A DNA stretch of 64,000 bases from Halomonas sp. LBP4. GTDB taxonomy: Bacteria; Pseudomonadota; Gammaproteobacteria; Pseudomonadales; Halomonadaceae. Under the pieces are notes generated by a model that saw only the letters and a program-made list of their open reading frames with translations, searched no databases and was not told the DNA's origin. Of this stretch, positions 44,268 through 54,084 are shown piece after piece; within the stretch, counting starts at the first letter, position 1, and each line of letters opens with the position of its first letter. The position numbers and the translations under genes were made by a program. The DNA lies in the NCBI RefSeq assembly GCF_003202205.1, contig NZ_PDOG01000003.1, forward strand, positions 79,761 to 143,760. Direction: 5' to 3'.

Positions 44268-45299
44268 TCAGGCGGTCTCGGGGGCCGATTCACGCTCGGG
44301 CACCAGGCCGAGGGCGTCGTCGAAGACCCGCAGGCAGGCGCCGTCCAGGTGGCCGTTCTCGGAGAGGTGGCGGCGGAAACGCCTGCCCCCCGGCTGACCC
44401 TGGAACAGGCCGAGCAGGTGGCGGGTGATGTGGTTGAGCTTGGCGCCTTCCTCGAGCCGCCGGGCGATATAGGGGCGCAGGGCGCGCGCCGCGTCATGGC
44501 GGCTGGCCGCCGGGCCCGGCTCGCCGTAGAGCGCCTGGTCGATGCCGGCCAGCAGCCAGGGGTTCTGGTAGGCCTCGCGACCGACCATCACGCTGTCGAC
44601 ATGCTCGAGCTGCCCGTGGCACTCGTCCAGCGTCCTGATTCCGCCGTTGATGCCGATATGCAGCTCCGGCCGGCCCTGCTTCAGGCGATGCACGCGCGGA
44701 TAGTTGAGCGGCGGGATATCGCGGTTCTCCTTGGGCGAGAGCCCCTGCAGCCAGGCCTTGCGGGCGTGGACGATGAATACCTCGCAGCCGGCATCTGCCA
44801 CCTGGGAAATGAAGCGCTCGAGGTCGGCGTCCTCGTCCTGGTCGTCGATGCCGATGCGGCACTTCACCGTCACCGGAATCGACACCGCCTCGCGCATGGC
44901 GCGCACCGCCGCCGCGACCTTCCCCGGGTGGCCCATCAGGCAAGCCCCGATCAGGTTATTCTGCACCCGGTCGCTGGGGCAGCCGACGTTGAGGTTCACC
45001 TCGTCGTAGCCCCACTCCTCGGCGATGGCCGCACACTCGGCGAGCTCGCCGGCATCGCTGCCGCCCAGCTGCAGTGCCAGGGGATGCTCTACCTCGTCAT
45101 GGCCGAGGAATCGGCTGCGCGGGCTGCCGTGCAGGATGGCGCCGGTGGTCACCATCTCGGTATAGAGCAGCGCACGCCGGGTCAGGGTCCTGGCGAAGAC
45201 TCTGTAGTCTCTCGTGGTCCAGTCCATCATGGGCGCGATGGAGAAAGTGCGATCGAGCTGAGGCATCGGCATCACAAGGGGTAGGGCAGGCAAGCGCAT
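44268..45299 (-). CDS. dusA: tRNA-dihydrouridine(20/20a) synthase
   Basis: A 343-aa FMN-dependent Dus enzyme: FSIAPMMDWTTRDYRVFARTLTRRALLYTEMVTTGAI, LQLGGSDAGELAECA, NVGCPSDRVQNNLIGACLM (catalytic Cys) and KCRIGIDDQDE. These match DusA, which reduces U20 and U20a of tRNA. ATG 45299 has GGAGG about 10 nt upstream; ATGs at 45272 and 45266 are alternatives that lose only 9-11 residues. It ends 4 bp from the convergent gene. Confidence 0.92.
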   Translation of the reverse strand: MRLPALPLVMPMPQLDRTFSIAPMMDWTTRDYRVFARTLTRRALLYTEMVTTGAILHGSPRSRFLGHDEVEHPLALQLGGSDAGELAECAAIAEEWGYDEVNLNVGCPSDRVQNNLIGACLMGHPGKVAAAVRAMREAVSIPVTVKCRIGIDDQDEDADLERFISQVADAGCEVFIVHARKAWLQGLSPKENRDIPPLNYPRVHRLKQGRPELHIGINGGIRTLDECHGQLEHVDSVMVGREAYQNPWLLAGIDQALYGEPGPAASRHDAARALRPYIARRLEEGAKLNHITRHLLGLFQGQPGGRRFRRHLSENGHLDGACLRVFDDALGLVPERESAPETA

Positions 45300-45353
45300 A
45301 TTCTACCAGCCTCCGGGGGCCTTGTGATGCCCTTGACCGCTGCATATGGAGTT

Positions 45354-45400
45354 CACAGGAGCCCAGCTCTGCTGAGCGATTGGCGCCGACAGGCGCCTGG
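45354..45400. repeat. Dispersed palindromic repeat (single copy)
   Basis: CAGGAGCCCAGCTCTGCTGAGCGATTGGCGCCGACAGGCGCC-type sequence matches the arms of the inverted pair at 50041-50164 (shared core GAGCGATTGGCGCCG). It contains nested hairpins AGCTCTGCTGAGC and GGCGCCGACAGGCGCC. The rest of the 336-nt gap 45300-45635 shows no gene I can support. Confidence 0.5.
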
Positions 45401-45635
45401 TTCCCTGCATCGGCGGACGGGAGCCTGCGGCCTCCCTGCGATGAAGCTGTTTTCGGATGGCGAGGCTGCCCCTCCAGCGTCCTCGACCCGAAGCTGGCTC
45501 TCTGCTTGTTTTCCTTGCTCCCCGTCTTCCCGAGCTCGTCGCTGCCGTTAGGGGGGCGCGTGACTTTTTGGCAGTATGGAGAGGTGGAGATCAGGGAACT
45601 GCCCTGCCATCGATCACGGCCATCGGGGGAATGCC

Positions 45636-46199
45636 ATGCCAGTCGAACCGCAGCACCAGGATGAGCCGCCTCGCGGGGGGCGGCAAGGGAGAGGGGAAAG
45701 GGCGTTCGAGCGGTTCCTGTGGAACTCACGGTTCCTGGTCATGCTGGCGGTCCTGCCCAGCCTGATCGGGGCGCTGGTGCTGTTCATCATCGGCACCATC
45801 GACATCTTCAAGATCCTGCTGGGGGCCACCGCCTACTATCTACTGGGCGTCGGAGTGGACATCCACGACACGGTGGTGCCGAACATCATCATGGCGATCG
45901 ACATCTACCTGATCGCCATCGTGCTGCTGATCTTTGGCCTGGGTGTCTATCGGCTGTTCGTGTCGCCGATCGAGCAGGCCGAGGAGCATGCGCCCAAGCA
46001 CCCGTTCAATGTGCAGTCCTTCGATCAGTTGAAGGACAAGATTGCGCGGGTGGTGATCCTGGCCGTGATCATCGAGTTCTTCCGGGCGGTGGTCGATATT
46101 CGCTTCCAGACGCCACTGGATGCGATCTACCTGGCGCTCTCGGTGTTGGCCCTGGCGGCCGCCCTTTACCTGATGAGCCTGGCGCACAGGGACGACTGA
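45636..46199 (+). CDS. UPF0114 (YqhA) family inner-membrane protein
   Basis: A 187-aa protein with a Gln/Arg-rich N-terminus and four predicted helices. Motifs RFLVMLAVLPSLIGALVLFIIGTIDI and IDIYLIAIVLLIFGLGVYRLFVSPI...VQSFDQLKDKIARVVILAVIIEFFRAV are those of UPF0114. The function is unknown. ATG 45636 (GGGGGA upstream) removes 20 unlikely residues from the longer frame. Confidence 0.85.
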   Translation: MPVEPQHQDEPPRGGRQGRGERAFERFLWNSRFLVMLAVLPSLIGALVLFIIGTIDIFKILLGATAYYLLGVGVDIHDTVVPNIIMAIDIYLIAIVLLIFGLGVYRLFVSPIEQAEEHAPKHPFNVQSFDQLKDKIARVVILAVIIEFFRAVVDIRFQTPLDAIYLALSVLALAAALYLMSLAHRDD

Positions 46200-46361
46200 A
46201 TCGGTGGCGGGTCAGGCTCTCGGCCAGCCCGGCCCGGCTGCTCTTGCCTTGCGGCCCCCGGGAGGGATCCATGATGGCATCGCCATCGGTTGGCGTATGC
46301 TATGAAATAGGGGAGGGCGGTGACACCGCCCGTGATTCCGCGACCTGCACGAGGTGTTCTC

Positions 46362-46685
46362 ATGGCGGATCGGAAGGTGGAACTGGAGGCACTGCGCGAT
46401 GAGCTGATCGACCGGCTGGAACGCTACCGGGGGCACAAGGAGCATCGGGAGGGCCCGCTGGACAAGGACATGGAGGAGCAGGCCGTCGAGGTGCAGAACG
46501 ACGACGTGATCGATTCCCTGGAGAACGAGGCCGAGGCGGAGCTGCGCCAGGTGATGCATGCTCTGGCGCGGATCGAGGCGGGGGAGGGGGATGTCTGTGA
46601 GGTGTGCGAGGAGCCGATCACGCCGGCGCGGCTCGAGGCGCTGCCCTTCACCACGCTGTGCCGGGCCTGTGCCGAGTCCCGCTGA
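46362..46685 (+). CDS. DksA/TraR-type C4 zinc-finger protein
   Basis: A 107-aa protein: acidic N-terminal coiled coil (LEALRDELIDRLERYRGHKEHREGPLDKDMEEQAVEVQNDDVIDSLENEAEAEL) and the zinc finger CEVCEEPITPARLEALPFTTLCRAC. It is shorter than DksA (~150 aa) and resembles TraR/YbiI-like small paralogues that bind the RNA polymerase secondary channel. ATG 46362 has GAGGTG upstream; an in-frame GTG at 46320 is less likely. Confidence 0.82.
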   Translation: MADRKVELEALRDELIDRLERYRGHKEHREGPLDKDMEEQAVEVQNDDVIDSLENEAEAELRQVMHALARIEAGEGDVCEVCEEPITPARLEALPFTTLCRACAESR

Positions 46686-46858
46686 GCCGCCACGCAAGTC
46701 TCACCGAGTGGCCCGTGCATCGCGCGACCGGTGTCCCGTCGATGGTCGGCTTCTCGTCGCTGGCCACGTGATGCCGGGTGCCATCGCCGACCCGGACGGG
46801 ACGGGGGCGGAGGCGCGGTGGTAGGCTGAGGGTCCATCAACAGGGCTGGAGGGCGTGC

Positions 46859-47452
46859 ATGAAGGCGTGGTGTCGACTGTCCAGCATGGGGCTGGTGGCC
46901 CTGCTGCTGCTTGCGGGTTGTGGGGGGAACGAGAACGGAACGGAAAACCCCGAGTCGACCGAGGAGGCGAGCGAAGAGATGGCCATGGAGGAGCCGGCGC
47001 CCGAGCCCGAGCCGCGGGTGGAGCCCTTCAGTGAACCGGTGGAGATCGACTTCGTGGCCACGCTGCGCAGCGATCGACGGTTGATGGTCGAGGGCGAGAG
47101 CAACCTGCCCGATTCGGCCCGCCTGCTGATCGTGGTGGAGCGCGAGGCCAGTGGCGTGCGCTGGCAGTCGCGTACCAGCCTGGAGGAGGGGCACTTCGCC
47201 GCGGGTCCCTTCGGTCCCGGCAGCGGGTTACCGGATGGCGGCTATCGCATCACTGTGAACCTGCCCGTAGCCAATGTGCAGCCCCTGGCGGTGAGGCAAC
47301 GCATCGGCGAGCAGGGCGAGCACCTGAGCGGGCCGCTAGTCAGCACGTCGCGGCACGGGCTGGGCCAGGTGGCGAGCAGTTCGCGCCGCTTCCTGGTCGG
47401 CAGCGAGCCGCGCCGTACCACCGACCAGGTCGAGGTGCTGGGTATCGAGTAA
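46859..47452 (+). CDS. Hypothetical lipoprotein
   Basis: A 197-aa protein with a lipoprotein signal (MGLVALLLLAGCGGNENG), a long Glu/Pro-rich linker (residues ~25-60) and a beta-rich domain (IDFVATLRSDRRLMVEGESNLPDSARLLIVVEREASGVRWQSRTSL...GPGSGLPDGGYRITVNLPVA). It resembles carbohydrate-like beta-sandwich lipoproteins, but I recognise no named family. GGAGGG precedes ATG 46859. It lies convergent to the XRE regulator. Confidence 0.7.
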   Translation: MKAWCRLSSMGLVALLLLAGCGGNENGTENPESTEEASEEMAMEEPAPEPEPRVEPFSEPVEIDFVATLRSDRRLMVEGESNLPDSARLLIVVEREASGVRWQSRTSLEEGHFAAGPFGPGSGLPDGGYRITVNLPVANVQPLAVRQRIGEQGEHLSGPLVSTSRHGLGQVASSSRRFLVGSEPRRTTDQVEVLGIE

Positions 47453-47481
47453 GTCCCATCTAGGGGGCTTGGCCGGGGGCG

Positions 47482-48072
47482 TCAGAGCGGGCTGGCCTGC
47501 CAGCGGGCTACCAGCTTGCCGAGCAGTCGGCAATCGGGGGTGTAGGGCGTGATCTCGTCGCTGGCCTGGCGCTCGAACTGCAGCTCGCCGGTGGGGCCCT
47601 GGCTGACGCGGCGCACACTCTGGGCACCGGCCAGTTCGACCAGGTAGAGCCCGGGTTGGCGGAACACCTCGGTGGGCGCGATGGCCACCAGGTCGCCCTG
47701 GGCGAGGAAGTCGAACGGCTCGCCGGGGGCCGGGGTCACCAGGTAGCACTCCCCCTCCCAGCGTTGCGCCGGCACCAGCTCGAAGGGCAGCTCGATGGCG
47801 CGTGCGCCGGGATCCTGCCAAGGGGCCGGTGGCAGGCGACGTAGATAGAGGGGCGCGGCGCGGCCCCGCTCGTCACTCTCGATCAACCGCGACAGGGGGC
47901 AGCCGAGCGCCTGGGCCAGGGCGACCAGCCGTTCGTGGCCGATCTGCTTGATGGCGCCGGATTCCCAGTAGGAAATCGTGACGTCGGATACACCGACCCT
48001 GCGGGCAAGAGCTGCCTTGTTGAGGTTGGCCTCCAGCCGAAGTTCCTTGATACGAGGGCCTAGTGAATCCAT
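47482..48072 (-). CDS. XRE-family transcriptional regulator
   Basis: A 196-aa regulator. Residues 1-65 form an HTH_XRE (IKELRLEANLNKAALARRVGVSDVTISYWESGAIKQIGHERLVALAQAL). The C-terminal part (ECYLVTPAPGEPFDFLAQGDLVAIAPTEVFRQPGLYLVELAG) looks like an S24/LexA-type fold, but I see no clear Ser/Lys catalytic pair, so it may be a non-cleaving ligand domain. ATG 48072 has GGATGGAG upstream. A 10-bp direct repeat at 48101-48120 is a candidate operator. Confidence 0.75.
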   Translation of the reverse strand: MDSLGPRIKELRLEANLNKAALARRVGVSDVTISYWESGAIKQIGHERLVALAQALGCPLSRLIESDERGRAAPLYLRRLPPAPWQDPGARAIELPFELVPAQRWEGECYLVTPAPGEPFDFLAQGDLVAIAPTEVFRQPGLYLVELAGAQSVRRVSQGPTGELQFERQASDEITPYTPDCRLLGKLVARWQASPL

Positions 48073-48100
48073 TTCTCCATCCTGTCGATGATTAATGGGA

Positions 48101-48120
48101 TCAGCGATCATCAGCGATCA
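48101..48120. promoter_or_regulatory. Direct repeat near the XRE regulator start
   Basis: TCAGCGATCA occurs twice in tandem (48101-48110, 48111-48120), 29 bp upstream of the XRE gene. Adjacent identical 10-bp units are spaced one helical turn apart, as expected for cooperative binding by a dimeric regulator; autoregulation is inferred. Confidence 0.4.
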
Positions 48121-48542
48121 CTCACGGCTGTGCAATACCGCGCATCAACGCTATTCGGCATCCCGGTGCCGCCGATGCGCTGCAGCAGCCCGGGGCATGC
48201 TCGCGTCTTCCTCGGCATGGCCGTGGCCACCGCGCTGGCACGCCGGAGTGGCTGGCCAGCCGGAATGATGGTCACCGTTGGCGCCGATGCGAGCCGAGAG
48301 CCGACGAAGGGCGCTGGATAGCGCCCCGTCAGACTGCCTTTCAGGGTCTTGAGTCGCAAGGCGGGGAGGTACTCCTTGTGTGCCGGACGGTGATGCCGCG
48401 GTTGACGGGAGACTCAGGCATGGACCACGCCGGGGAAGAATGATTCCCGCGACACACGGCTGCCGGGCACGGACCAGGTGCGTATAATGCGGCCATTGCC
48501 CTGTCCGCAGGGGTCATTTCCATTGCCAGGACCAAGGACGAC
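48121..48542. other. Intergenic region between the XRE regulator and gltX
   Basis: About 420 bp without a supportable gene. Short open frames on both strands lack RBS and recognisable sequence. The only clear signal is TATAAT at 48483-48488, about 55 bp before gltX, a good -10 with no convincing -35; it is the likely gltX promoter. Confidence 0.4.
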
Positions 48543-50024
48543 ATGACCATACGCACCCGTATCGCGCCGTCACCCACCGGCGATCCCCACGTGGGCACCG
48601 CCTATATCGCCCTGTTCAATCTCTGCTTCGCGCGCCAGCATGGCGGCCAGTTCATCCTGCGCATCGAGGATACCGACCGCGTGCGCTCCACCGCCGAATC
48701 CGAGCAGATGATCCTCGATTCGCTGCGCTGGCTGGGGCTGGAGTGGGACGAGGGTCCCGACGTCGGCGGCCCCCACGGACCCTACCGCCAGAGCGAACGC
48801 GCTGACATCTACGGCGAGTATGCCCGTCAGTTGATCGAATCGGGCCATGCCTTCAAGTGCTACCGCACCGCGGAAGAGCTCGACGAGCTGCGCGAGGTGC
48901 GCAAGGCCGCCGGCATGCAGCTGGCGCTCAAGCCCGCCGACCTGGCGCTGCCCGCCGAGGAGGTGGCCCGCCGCGAGAAGGAGGGGTGGCCCCACGTGGT
49001 GCGGATGAAGGTGCCCAGCGACGGCACCTGCGTGATCCGGGATATGCTGCGCGGCTCCATCGAGGTGGACTGGGCCCAGGTCGACGCCCAGGTACTGCTC
49101 AAGTCCGACGGCATGCCGACCTATCACCTGGCCAACGTGGTCGACGACCACCTGATGGGCATCACCCACGTGCTGCGCGGCGAGGAGTGGATCAACTCGG
49201 CACCCAAGCACCAGCTGCTCTACGAGTACTTCGGCTGGGAGATGCCGGAGCTCTGCCATATGCCGCTGCTGCGCAACCCCGACAAGTCGAAGCTCTCCAA
49301 GCGCAAGAACCCGACCTCCATCAATTACTACCGGCGCATGGGCTTCCTGCCCCAGGCGGTGATCAACTACCTGGGCCGCATGGGCTGGTCGATGCCCGAC
49401 GAGCGCGAGAAGTTCAGCCTCGACGAGATGATGGCGCACTTCGACATCCAGCGAGTGTCGCTGGGCGGGCCGGTGTTCGACCTGGAGAAGCTGACCTGGC
49501 TCAACGGCGTCTATATCCGCGAGGAGCTCGACGACGACGCCTTCCTCGAGGCGCTGATGAAGTGGGCCTTCAACGAGGAGTACGTGCGCGAGATCCTGCC
49601 CCAGGTGCGCCCGCGGGTGGAGACCCTCTCCCAGGTGGTGCCCCTGGCCGGCCACTTCTTTTCCGGCCTGCCGGCGATCGAGGAGGAGAGCTTCGACGAC
49701 GTCAAGCTCGGCCGCGAGGAGCTGCTGAAGCTGTTGCAGTTCCTGGTGTGGCGCTTCGAGGTCGTGCCGGCCTGGCACAAGGAGGCGCTGCTCGCCGAGG
49801 TCAAGGCACTCGCCGAGCACTTCGAGTTGAAGATGAAGGCCTTCCTGGCGCCGGTGTTCATCGCCATCACCGGCTCGTCGTCGAGTACCTCGGTGATGGA
49901 CGCCATGGCGATCCTCGGCTCCGACATGACCCGGGCGCGCCTGCGCCACGCCATCGAGGTGCTGGGCGGGGTCTCCAAGAAGCAGGCCAAACGCTTCGAG
50001 AAGGAGTACCGCGAGCTTTCCTGA
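48543..50024 (+). CDS. gltX: Glutamyl-tRNA synthetase
   Basis: A 493-aa class I synthetase. The HIGH-type motif is [11 protein letters not shown] (residues ~9-19), followed by [35 protein letters not shown]; the KMSKS-type motif is SKLSKRKNP. It charges tRNA-Glu, and the tRNA-Glu gene lies 325 bp downstream. A TATAAT lies 55 bp upstream. The C-terminus ([19 protein letters not shown]) is intact. Confidence 0.95.
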   Translation: MTIRTRIAPSPTGDPHVGTAYIALFNLCFARQHGGQFILRIEDTDRVRSTAESEQMILDSLRWLGLEWDEGPDVGGPHGPYRQSERADIYGEYARQLIESGHAFKCYRTAEELDELREVRKAAGMQLALKPADLALPAEEVARREKEGWPHVVRMKVPSDGTCVIRDMLRGSIEVDWAQVDAQVLLKSDGMPTYHLANVVDDHLMGITHVLRGEEWINSAPKHQLLYEYFGWEMPELCHMPLLRNPDKSKLSKRKNPTSINYYRRMGFLPQAVINYLGRMGWSMPDEREKFSLDEMMAHFDIQRVSLGGPVFDLEKLTWLNGVYIREELDDDAFLEALMKWAFNEEYVREILPQVRPRVETLSQVVPLAGHFFSGLPAIEEESFDDVKLGREELLKLLQFLVWRFEVVPAWHKEALLAEVKALAEHFELKMKAFLAPVFIAITGSSSSTSVMDAMAILGSDMTRARLRHAIEVLGGVSKKQAKRFEKEYRELS

Positions 50025-50040
50025 GTTGCTGGAATCGGCG

Positions 50041-50164
50041 CTGTGGGAGCTACGCTCTGCGGAGCGATTCGCCGCGAAGCGGCGCTGGGCGGTCATCGGC
50101 CAGGTTGGCGGCCACCGCCAAGGCGCCTGGCGGCGCCAATCGCTCGGCGGAGCCAAGCCACAGG
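50041..50164. repeat. Inverted pair of the dispersed palindromic repeat
   Basis: The left arm CTGTGGGAGCTACGCTCTGC...GAGCGATTCGCCG (50041-50090) and the reverse complement of the right arm (50122-50164) CTGTGGCTTGGCTCCGCCGAGCGATTGG share CTGTGG...GCTC.GC.GAGCGATT.G. Each arm also folds by itself. It resembles REP/BIME-like elements and sits between gltX and the tRNA genes, where it may end gltX transcripts. A related single arm is at 45354-45400. Confidence 0.6.
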
Positions 50165-50189
50165 GGACGATAAATCGGTGCTTTTCCTG

Positions 50190-50218
50190 TTGACGAAGGT
50201 GAGGCGAATCAGTACTAT
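50190..50218 (+). promoter_or_regulatory. Sigma-70 promoter of the tRNA operon
   Basis: TTGACG (50190-50195), 17-nt spacer, TACTAT (50213-50218), with a GC-rich discriminator after it. It lies 33 bp before tRNA-Ala. Confidence 0.75.
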
Positions 50219-50251
50219 ACGCTCCGTCTTCACGAGACACCGAGAAGCACT

Positions 50252-50327
50252 GGGGCCTTAGCTCAGCTGGGAGAGCGCAACACTGGCAGTGTTGAGGTCA
50301 GCGGTTCGATCCCGCTAGGCTCCACCA
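50252..50327 (+). tRNA. alaW: tRNA-Ala(GGC)
   Basis: A complete 76-nt cloverleaf with encoded CCA. The acceptor stem GGGGCCT/AGGCTCC includes the G3-U70 pair that identifies alanine tRNA. The anticodon stem is CAACA/TGTTG with loop CTGGCAG, anticodon GGC. The T loop is GTTCGAT. Confidence 0.97.
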
Positions 50328-50348
50328 CATCTCGATCGGAAGCACTGC

Positions 50349-50424
50349 GTCCCATTCGTCTAGTGGTCCAGGACACCGCCCTTTCACGGCGGGAACAGGG
50401 GTTCGAACCCCCTATGGGACGCCA
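50349..50424 (+). tRNA. gltT: tRNA-Glu(TTC)
   Basis: A complete 76-nt cloverleaf: acceptor stem GTCCCAT/ATGGGAC, anticodon stem CCGCC/GGCGG with loop CTTTCAC, anticodon TTC, T loop GTTCGAA, 3' GCCA. It lies 21 bp after tRNA-Ala in the same transcript and near gltX, the enzyme that charges it. Confidence 0.97.
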
Positions 50425-50466
50425 CTTCGCTTTCCCTTCCGTCGCCCTCCCGTGGCGACAAGCGCG

Positions 50467-50488
50467 GACGCCTCGAGGCGTCTTTTTT
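50467..50488 (+). terminator. Rho-independent terminator of the tRNA operon
   Basis: GACGCC-TCGA-GGCGTC followed by T(6), 42 bp after tRNA-Glu. Confidence 0.92.
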
Positions 50489-50698
50489 GTCTTTGCCCGT
50501 CGACGGAGTCGACCCGGCAGCGGCAGGCGCTGGCCGTCCGTCTAATACTGACATCCCGTTACAAGCTGGCTTCAGGCGCCTGACGTCTCGTTACATAGCG
50601 ACCTTGGGGGGCTTGACATCAGTCTCGACTTGTCCACTTGGCCGGCTCCCGGCGGATCGTCTGTGCACAGCTTCGGCGCCAACCCGCATGGTTGCGGG

Positions 50699-50838
50699 GA
50701 TCTTCTTTATTTCCTTTAAAATCAACCTATTAGAAAAGATCAAAAATTGATCAATCTAAGGCGGTTCCCCATTTCATGGCGATTCGAAGGCCTTTTCGAG
50801 TGGTTGTGAACAGGTTTATCCACAGAATGTGTGGAAAA
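50699..50838. other. AT-rich segment with DnaA boxes (origin-like)
   Basis: In an otherwise GC-rich genome, 50702-50758 is strongly AT-rich and begins with GATCTTCTTTATT, an 11/13 match to the oriC 13-mer GATCTNTTNTTTT; further GATC sites follow. About 60 bp later are a perfect DnaA box TTATCCACA (50816-50824) and a reverse TTTTCCACA box (TGTGGAAAA, 50830-50838). It lies in the ~500-bp gap 50489-50987, which holds no gene I can support. No dnaA, dnaN or mnmG is nearby, so it may be a DnaA-titration site or coincidence rather than oriC. Confidence 0.4.
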
Positions 50839-50987
50839 CACTGCGCCGGGTTCGTGGAGAGGGCTCATCCCTTGGGGATGAGGATTGTAATGCCTTGGTG
50901 TGAGGGGCTGGAGGCCCGCATGAGGTGGGGGGAGCCAGGGGGGAATGCCCGGCGGACGTGGATGGGCCGCGACCGCCGGGGAGGGCG

Positions 50988-51875
50988 TCAGTCGTGTCCC
51001 AGGGCGCGCAGGCGGCGCAGCAGCGAGGAGGTATCCCAGCGGCCGCCCCCCATGGCCTGGACGTCGCCATAGAACTGGTCGACCAGGGCCGTCACCGGTA
51101 GGCGGGCCTGGAGGCGCCGGGCCTGCTCGAGACAGATGCCCAGATCCTTGCGCATCCAGTTCACCGCGAAGCCGTGCTCGTACTCGTCGCTGATCATGGT
51201 CTTGTGGCGATTCTCCATCTGCCAGGAGCCGGCGGCCCCCTGGGAAATGACGTCGACGACACGCTGCTGGTCGAGACCGGCCTGCTCGGCGAAGTGCAGC
51301 CCCTCGGCCAGGCCCTGAACCAGGCCGGCGATGCAGATCTGGTTGACCATCTTGGTCAGCTGTCCACTGCCGGCGGTACCCATCAGGGTCACCGCACGGC
51401 CGTAGTGGGCGAGGGCGGGGCGGGCACGCTCGAAGTCGTCCTCGGCGCCGCCGCACATGATGGTCAGGGCGCCGTTCTCGGCGCCCTGCTGGCCACCGGA
51501 GACGGGGGCGTCGACGAAGCCGATGTCCCGCTCGCGACAGGCGGCGTCCAGCTCGCAGGCCAGGTCCGCCGAGGCGGTGGTGTGGTCTACCAGCAGGCTG
51601 CCCGGGGCCATGCCGAGCAGCGTGCCGTCCTCGCCGATGGTGACATGACGCACGTCATCGTCGTTGCCCACACAGACCAGCACCAGGTCGGCGCCCTCGG
51701 CGGCGACCCGTGGGCTGGGGTGGTGGCTGCCGCCGTGCTCGGCGACCCAGGCCTCGGCCCTGGCGGCGGTGCGATTATAGACGCGCACGGTCAGCCCCTG
51801 GCGGGCAAGGTGGCCGGCCATGGGATACCCCATCACGCCCAGGCCGATAAAGGCCACCGTCGAGATGCTGCTCAT
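50988..51875 (-). CDS. NAD(P)-dependent beta-hydroxyacid dehydrogenase (HIBADH/GarR-like)
   Basis: A 295-aa enzyme: Rossmann FIGLGVMGYPMAGHLARQG, substrate loop VDAPVSGGQQGAENGALTIM, and catalytic Lys in GSGQLTKMVNQI. This is the 3-hydroxyisobutyrate/tartronate semialdehyde reductase family. The exact substrate cannot be told, and no partner catabolic genes are adjacent. It follows gltA on the same strand behind a terminator. Confidence 0.88.
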   Translation of the reverse strand: MSSISTVAFIGLGVMGYPMAGHLARQGLTVRVYNRTAARAEAWVAEHGGSHHPSPRVAAEGADLVLVCVGNDDDVRHVTIGEDGTLLGMAPGSLLVDHTTASADLACELDAACRERDIGFVDAPVSGGQQGAENGALTIMCGGAEDDFERARPALAHYGRAVTLMGTAGSGQLTKMVNQICIAGLVQGLAEGLHFAEQAGLDQQRVVDVISQGAAGSWQMENRHKTMISDEYEHGFAVNWMRKDLGICLEQARRLQARLPVTALVDQFYGDVQAMGGGRWDTSSLLRRLRALGHD

Positions 51876-51910
51876 CCTGATGCTCCTTCTTTAGGTGTTG
51901 CATGACGCAG

Positions 51911-51932
51911 AAAGCCGCCCGAAGGCGGCTTT
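51911..51932 (-). terminator. Terminator after gltA
   Basis: AAAGCCGCC-CGAA-GGCGGCTTT forms a perfect 9-bp stem with a stable tetraloop, 36 bp after the gltA stop on the minus strand; the stem ends in TTT but has no long T-run. Confidence 0.75.
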
Positions 51933-51967
51933 CCGTTGCGAGGCGGTCTGGGCCGCTGCCTGCCGAC

Positions 51968-53269
<1,302 letters not shown>

Positions 53270-53345
53270 ATCTGGCCTCCTCTCGAGTACTTGGTGGAAC
53301 GAAATGTCGTGAATTCGCTGAAGTTGCCGGCGAAAAGGTTCGCCC

Positions 53346-53373
53346 ACTATAGAAGCGTCTCAGCGATTGTCAA
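53346..53373 (-). promoter_or_regulatory. gltA sigma-70 promoter
   Basis: On the minus strand TTGACA (53368-53373), 16-nt spacer, TATAGT (53346-53351), about 77 bp upstream of the gltA start. The -35 is consensus and the -10 has one mismatch. Confidence 0.8.
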
Positions 53374-53434
53374 TTAGCCCATCGCGAGGCTTTACTTGTA
53401 CGTGTACATTTCAGGTTATAACTATTGTGGAGAA

Positions 53435-53453
53435 AATGGTGCTATGCACCATT
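53435..53453. promoter_or_regulatory. Hairpin/operator between gltA and sdhC promoters
   Basis: AATGGTGC-TAT-GCACCATT, a perfect 8-bp inverted repeat midway in the 437-bp divergent gltA-sdhC region; a candidate regulator site for both genes. Confidence 0.4.
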
Positions 53454-53544
53454 CCGGGGCGAGCGGCACGCACGGGGCATGCAAGGCGGCTCGTGACAAC
53501 CCTGCGGCAGGCTAGCACCATGGTCGAGTCGGGCCGGTGTCCAT

Positions 53545-53573
53545 TTGTCATGGGACAGCCATGTCCCTATAAT
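53545..53573 (+). promoter_or_regulatory. sdhC sigma-70 promoter with palindrome in the spacer
   Basis: TTGTCA (53545-53550), 17-nt spacer, consensus TATAAT (53568-53573), 134 bp before sdhC. The spacer holds GGGACA-GCCA-TGTCCC (53552-53567), a perfect inverted repeat placed exactly between -35 and -10, as for a repressor that occludes polymerase. Confidence 0.75.
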
Positions 53574-53706
53574 CCACCCCGCGCGACTGGCAGGAAAAGG
53601 TGGCCTTGCCACACTTGGCAACGGCCGAGTCCCTTCCCGAAACCACCGCCCGCTCGGGCCGCCATGCCCAGAGCACAGAGCGGGCCAAGAGAGTGTGTAT
53701 AGAGCC

Positions 53707-54084
53707 GTGAATAGCAAACGACCCGTAAACCTGGATCTCTCCACGATACAGTTTCCCCTCCCCGCCCTGACGTCGATCGCCCACCGCATCACCGGCGTCA
53801 TCCTCTTCATCGGCCTGATCTTCGCCTTCTGGGCGCTCGACAAGTCCCTGTCGTCCCCGGCGGGATTCGAGGCGGTGCGTGACGCCCTGGCCAGCAACTT
53901 CCTGGTCAAGCTGATTGCCTGGGGTCTGCTGTCGGCCCTGGCCTTCCACTTCGTGGCCGGCATCAAGCACCTGCTGATGGACATCGACATCGGCGTGACC
54001 CTCGAGGGCGGCATCAAGAAGGCGCAGATCACCGTGGTAGTGAGCGCCGTTCTGATCATTCTGGCTGGAGTCTGGGTATGGTAA
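53707..54084 (+). CDS. sdhC: Succinate dehydrogenase cytochrome b556 subunit
   Basis: A 125-aa membrane subunit, VNSKRPVNLDLSTIQFPLPALTSIAHRITGVILFIG, with three helices; the haem-ligand His is in AFHFVAGIKHLLMD. The GTG at 53707 gives the usual SdhC N-terminus; the longer frame from 53545 begins inside the promoter. It overlaps sdhD by 7 nt. Confidence 0.92.
   Translation: MNSKRPVNLDLSTIQFPLPALTSIAHRITGVILFIGLIFAFWALDKSLSSPAGFEAVRDALASNFLVKLIAWGLLSALAFHFVAGIKHLLMDIDIGVTLEGGIKKAQITVVVSAVLIILAGVWVW

Noticed and set aside
48088..48359. Short frames of 77 and 82 codons on both strands upstream of gltX
   Set aside because: They overlap each other antisense, lack RBS and recognisable sequence. 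Treated as intergenic.
50363..50750. Frames of 60-87 codons overlapping tRNA-Glu and the downstream gap
   Set aside because: They overlap the tRNA and its terminator or a non-coding AT-rich segment and show no gene features.
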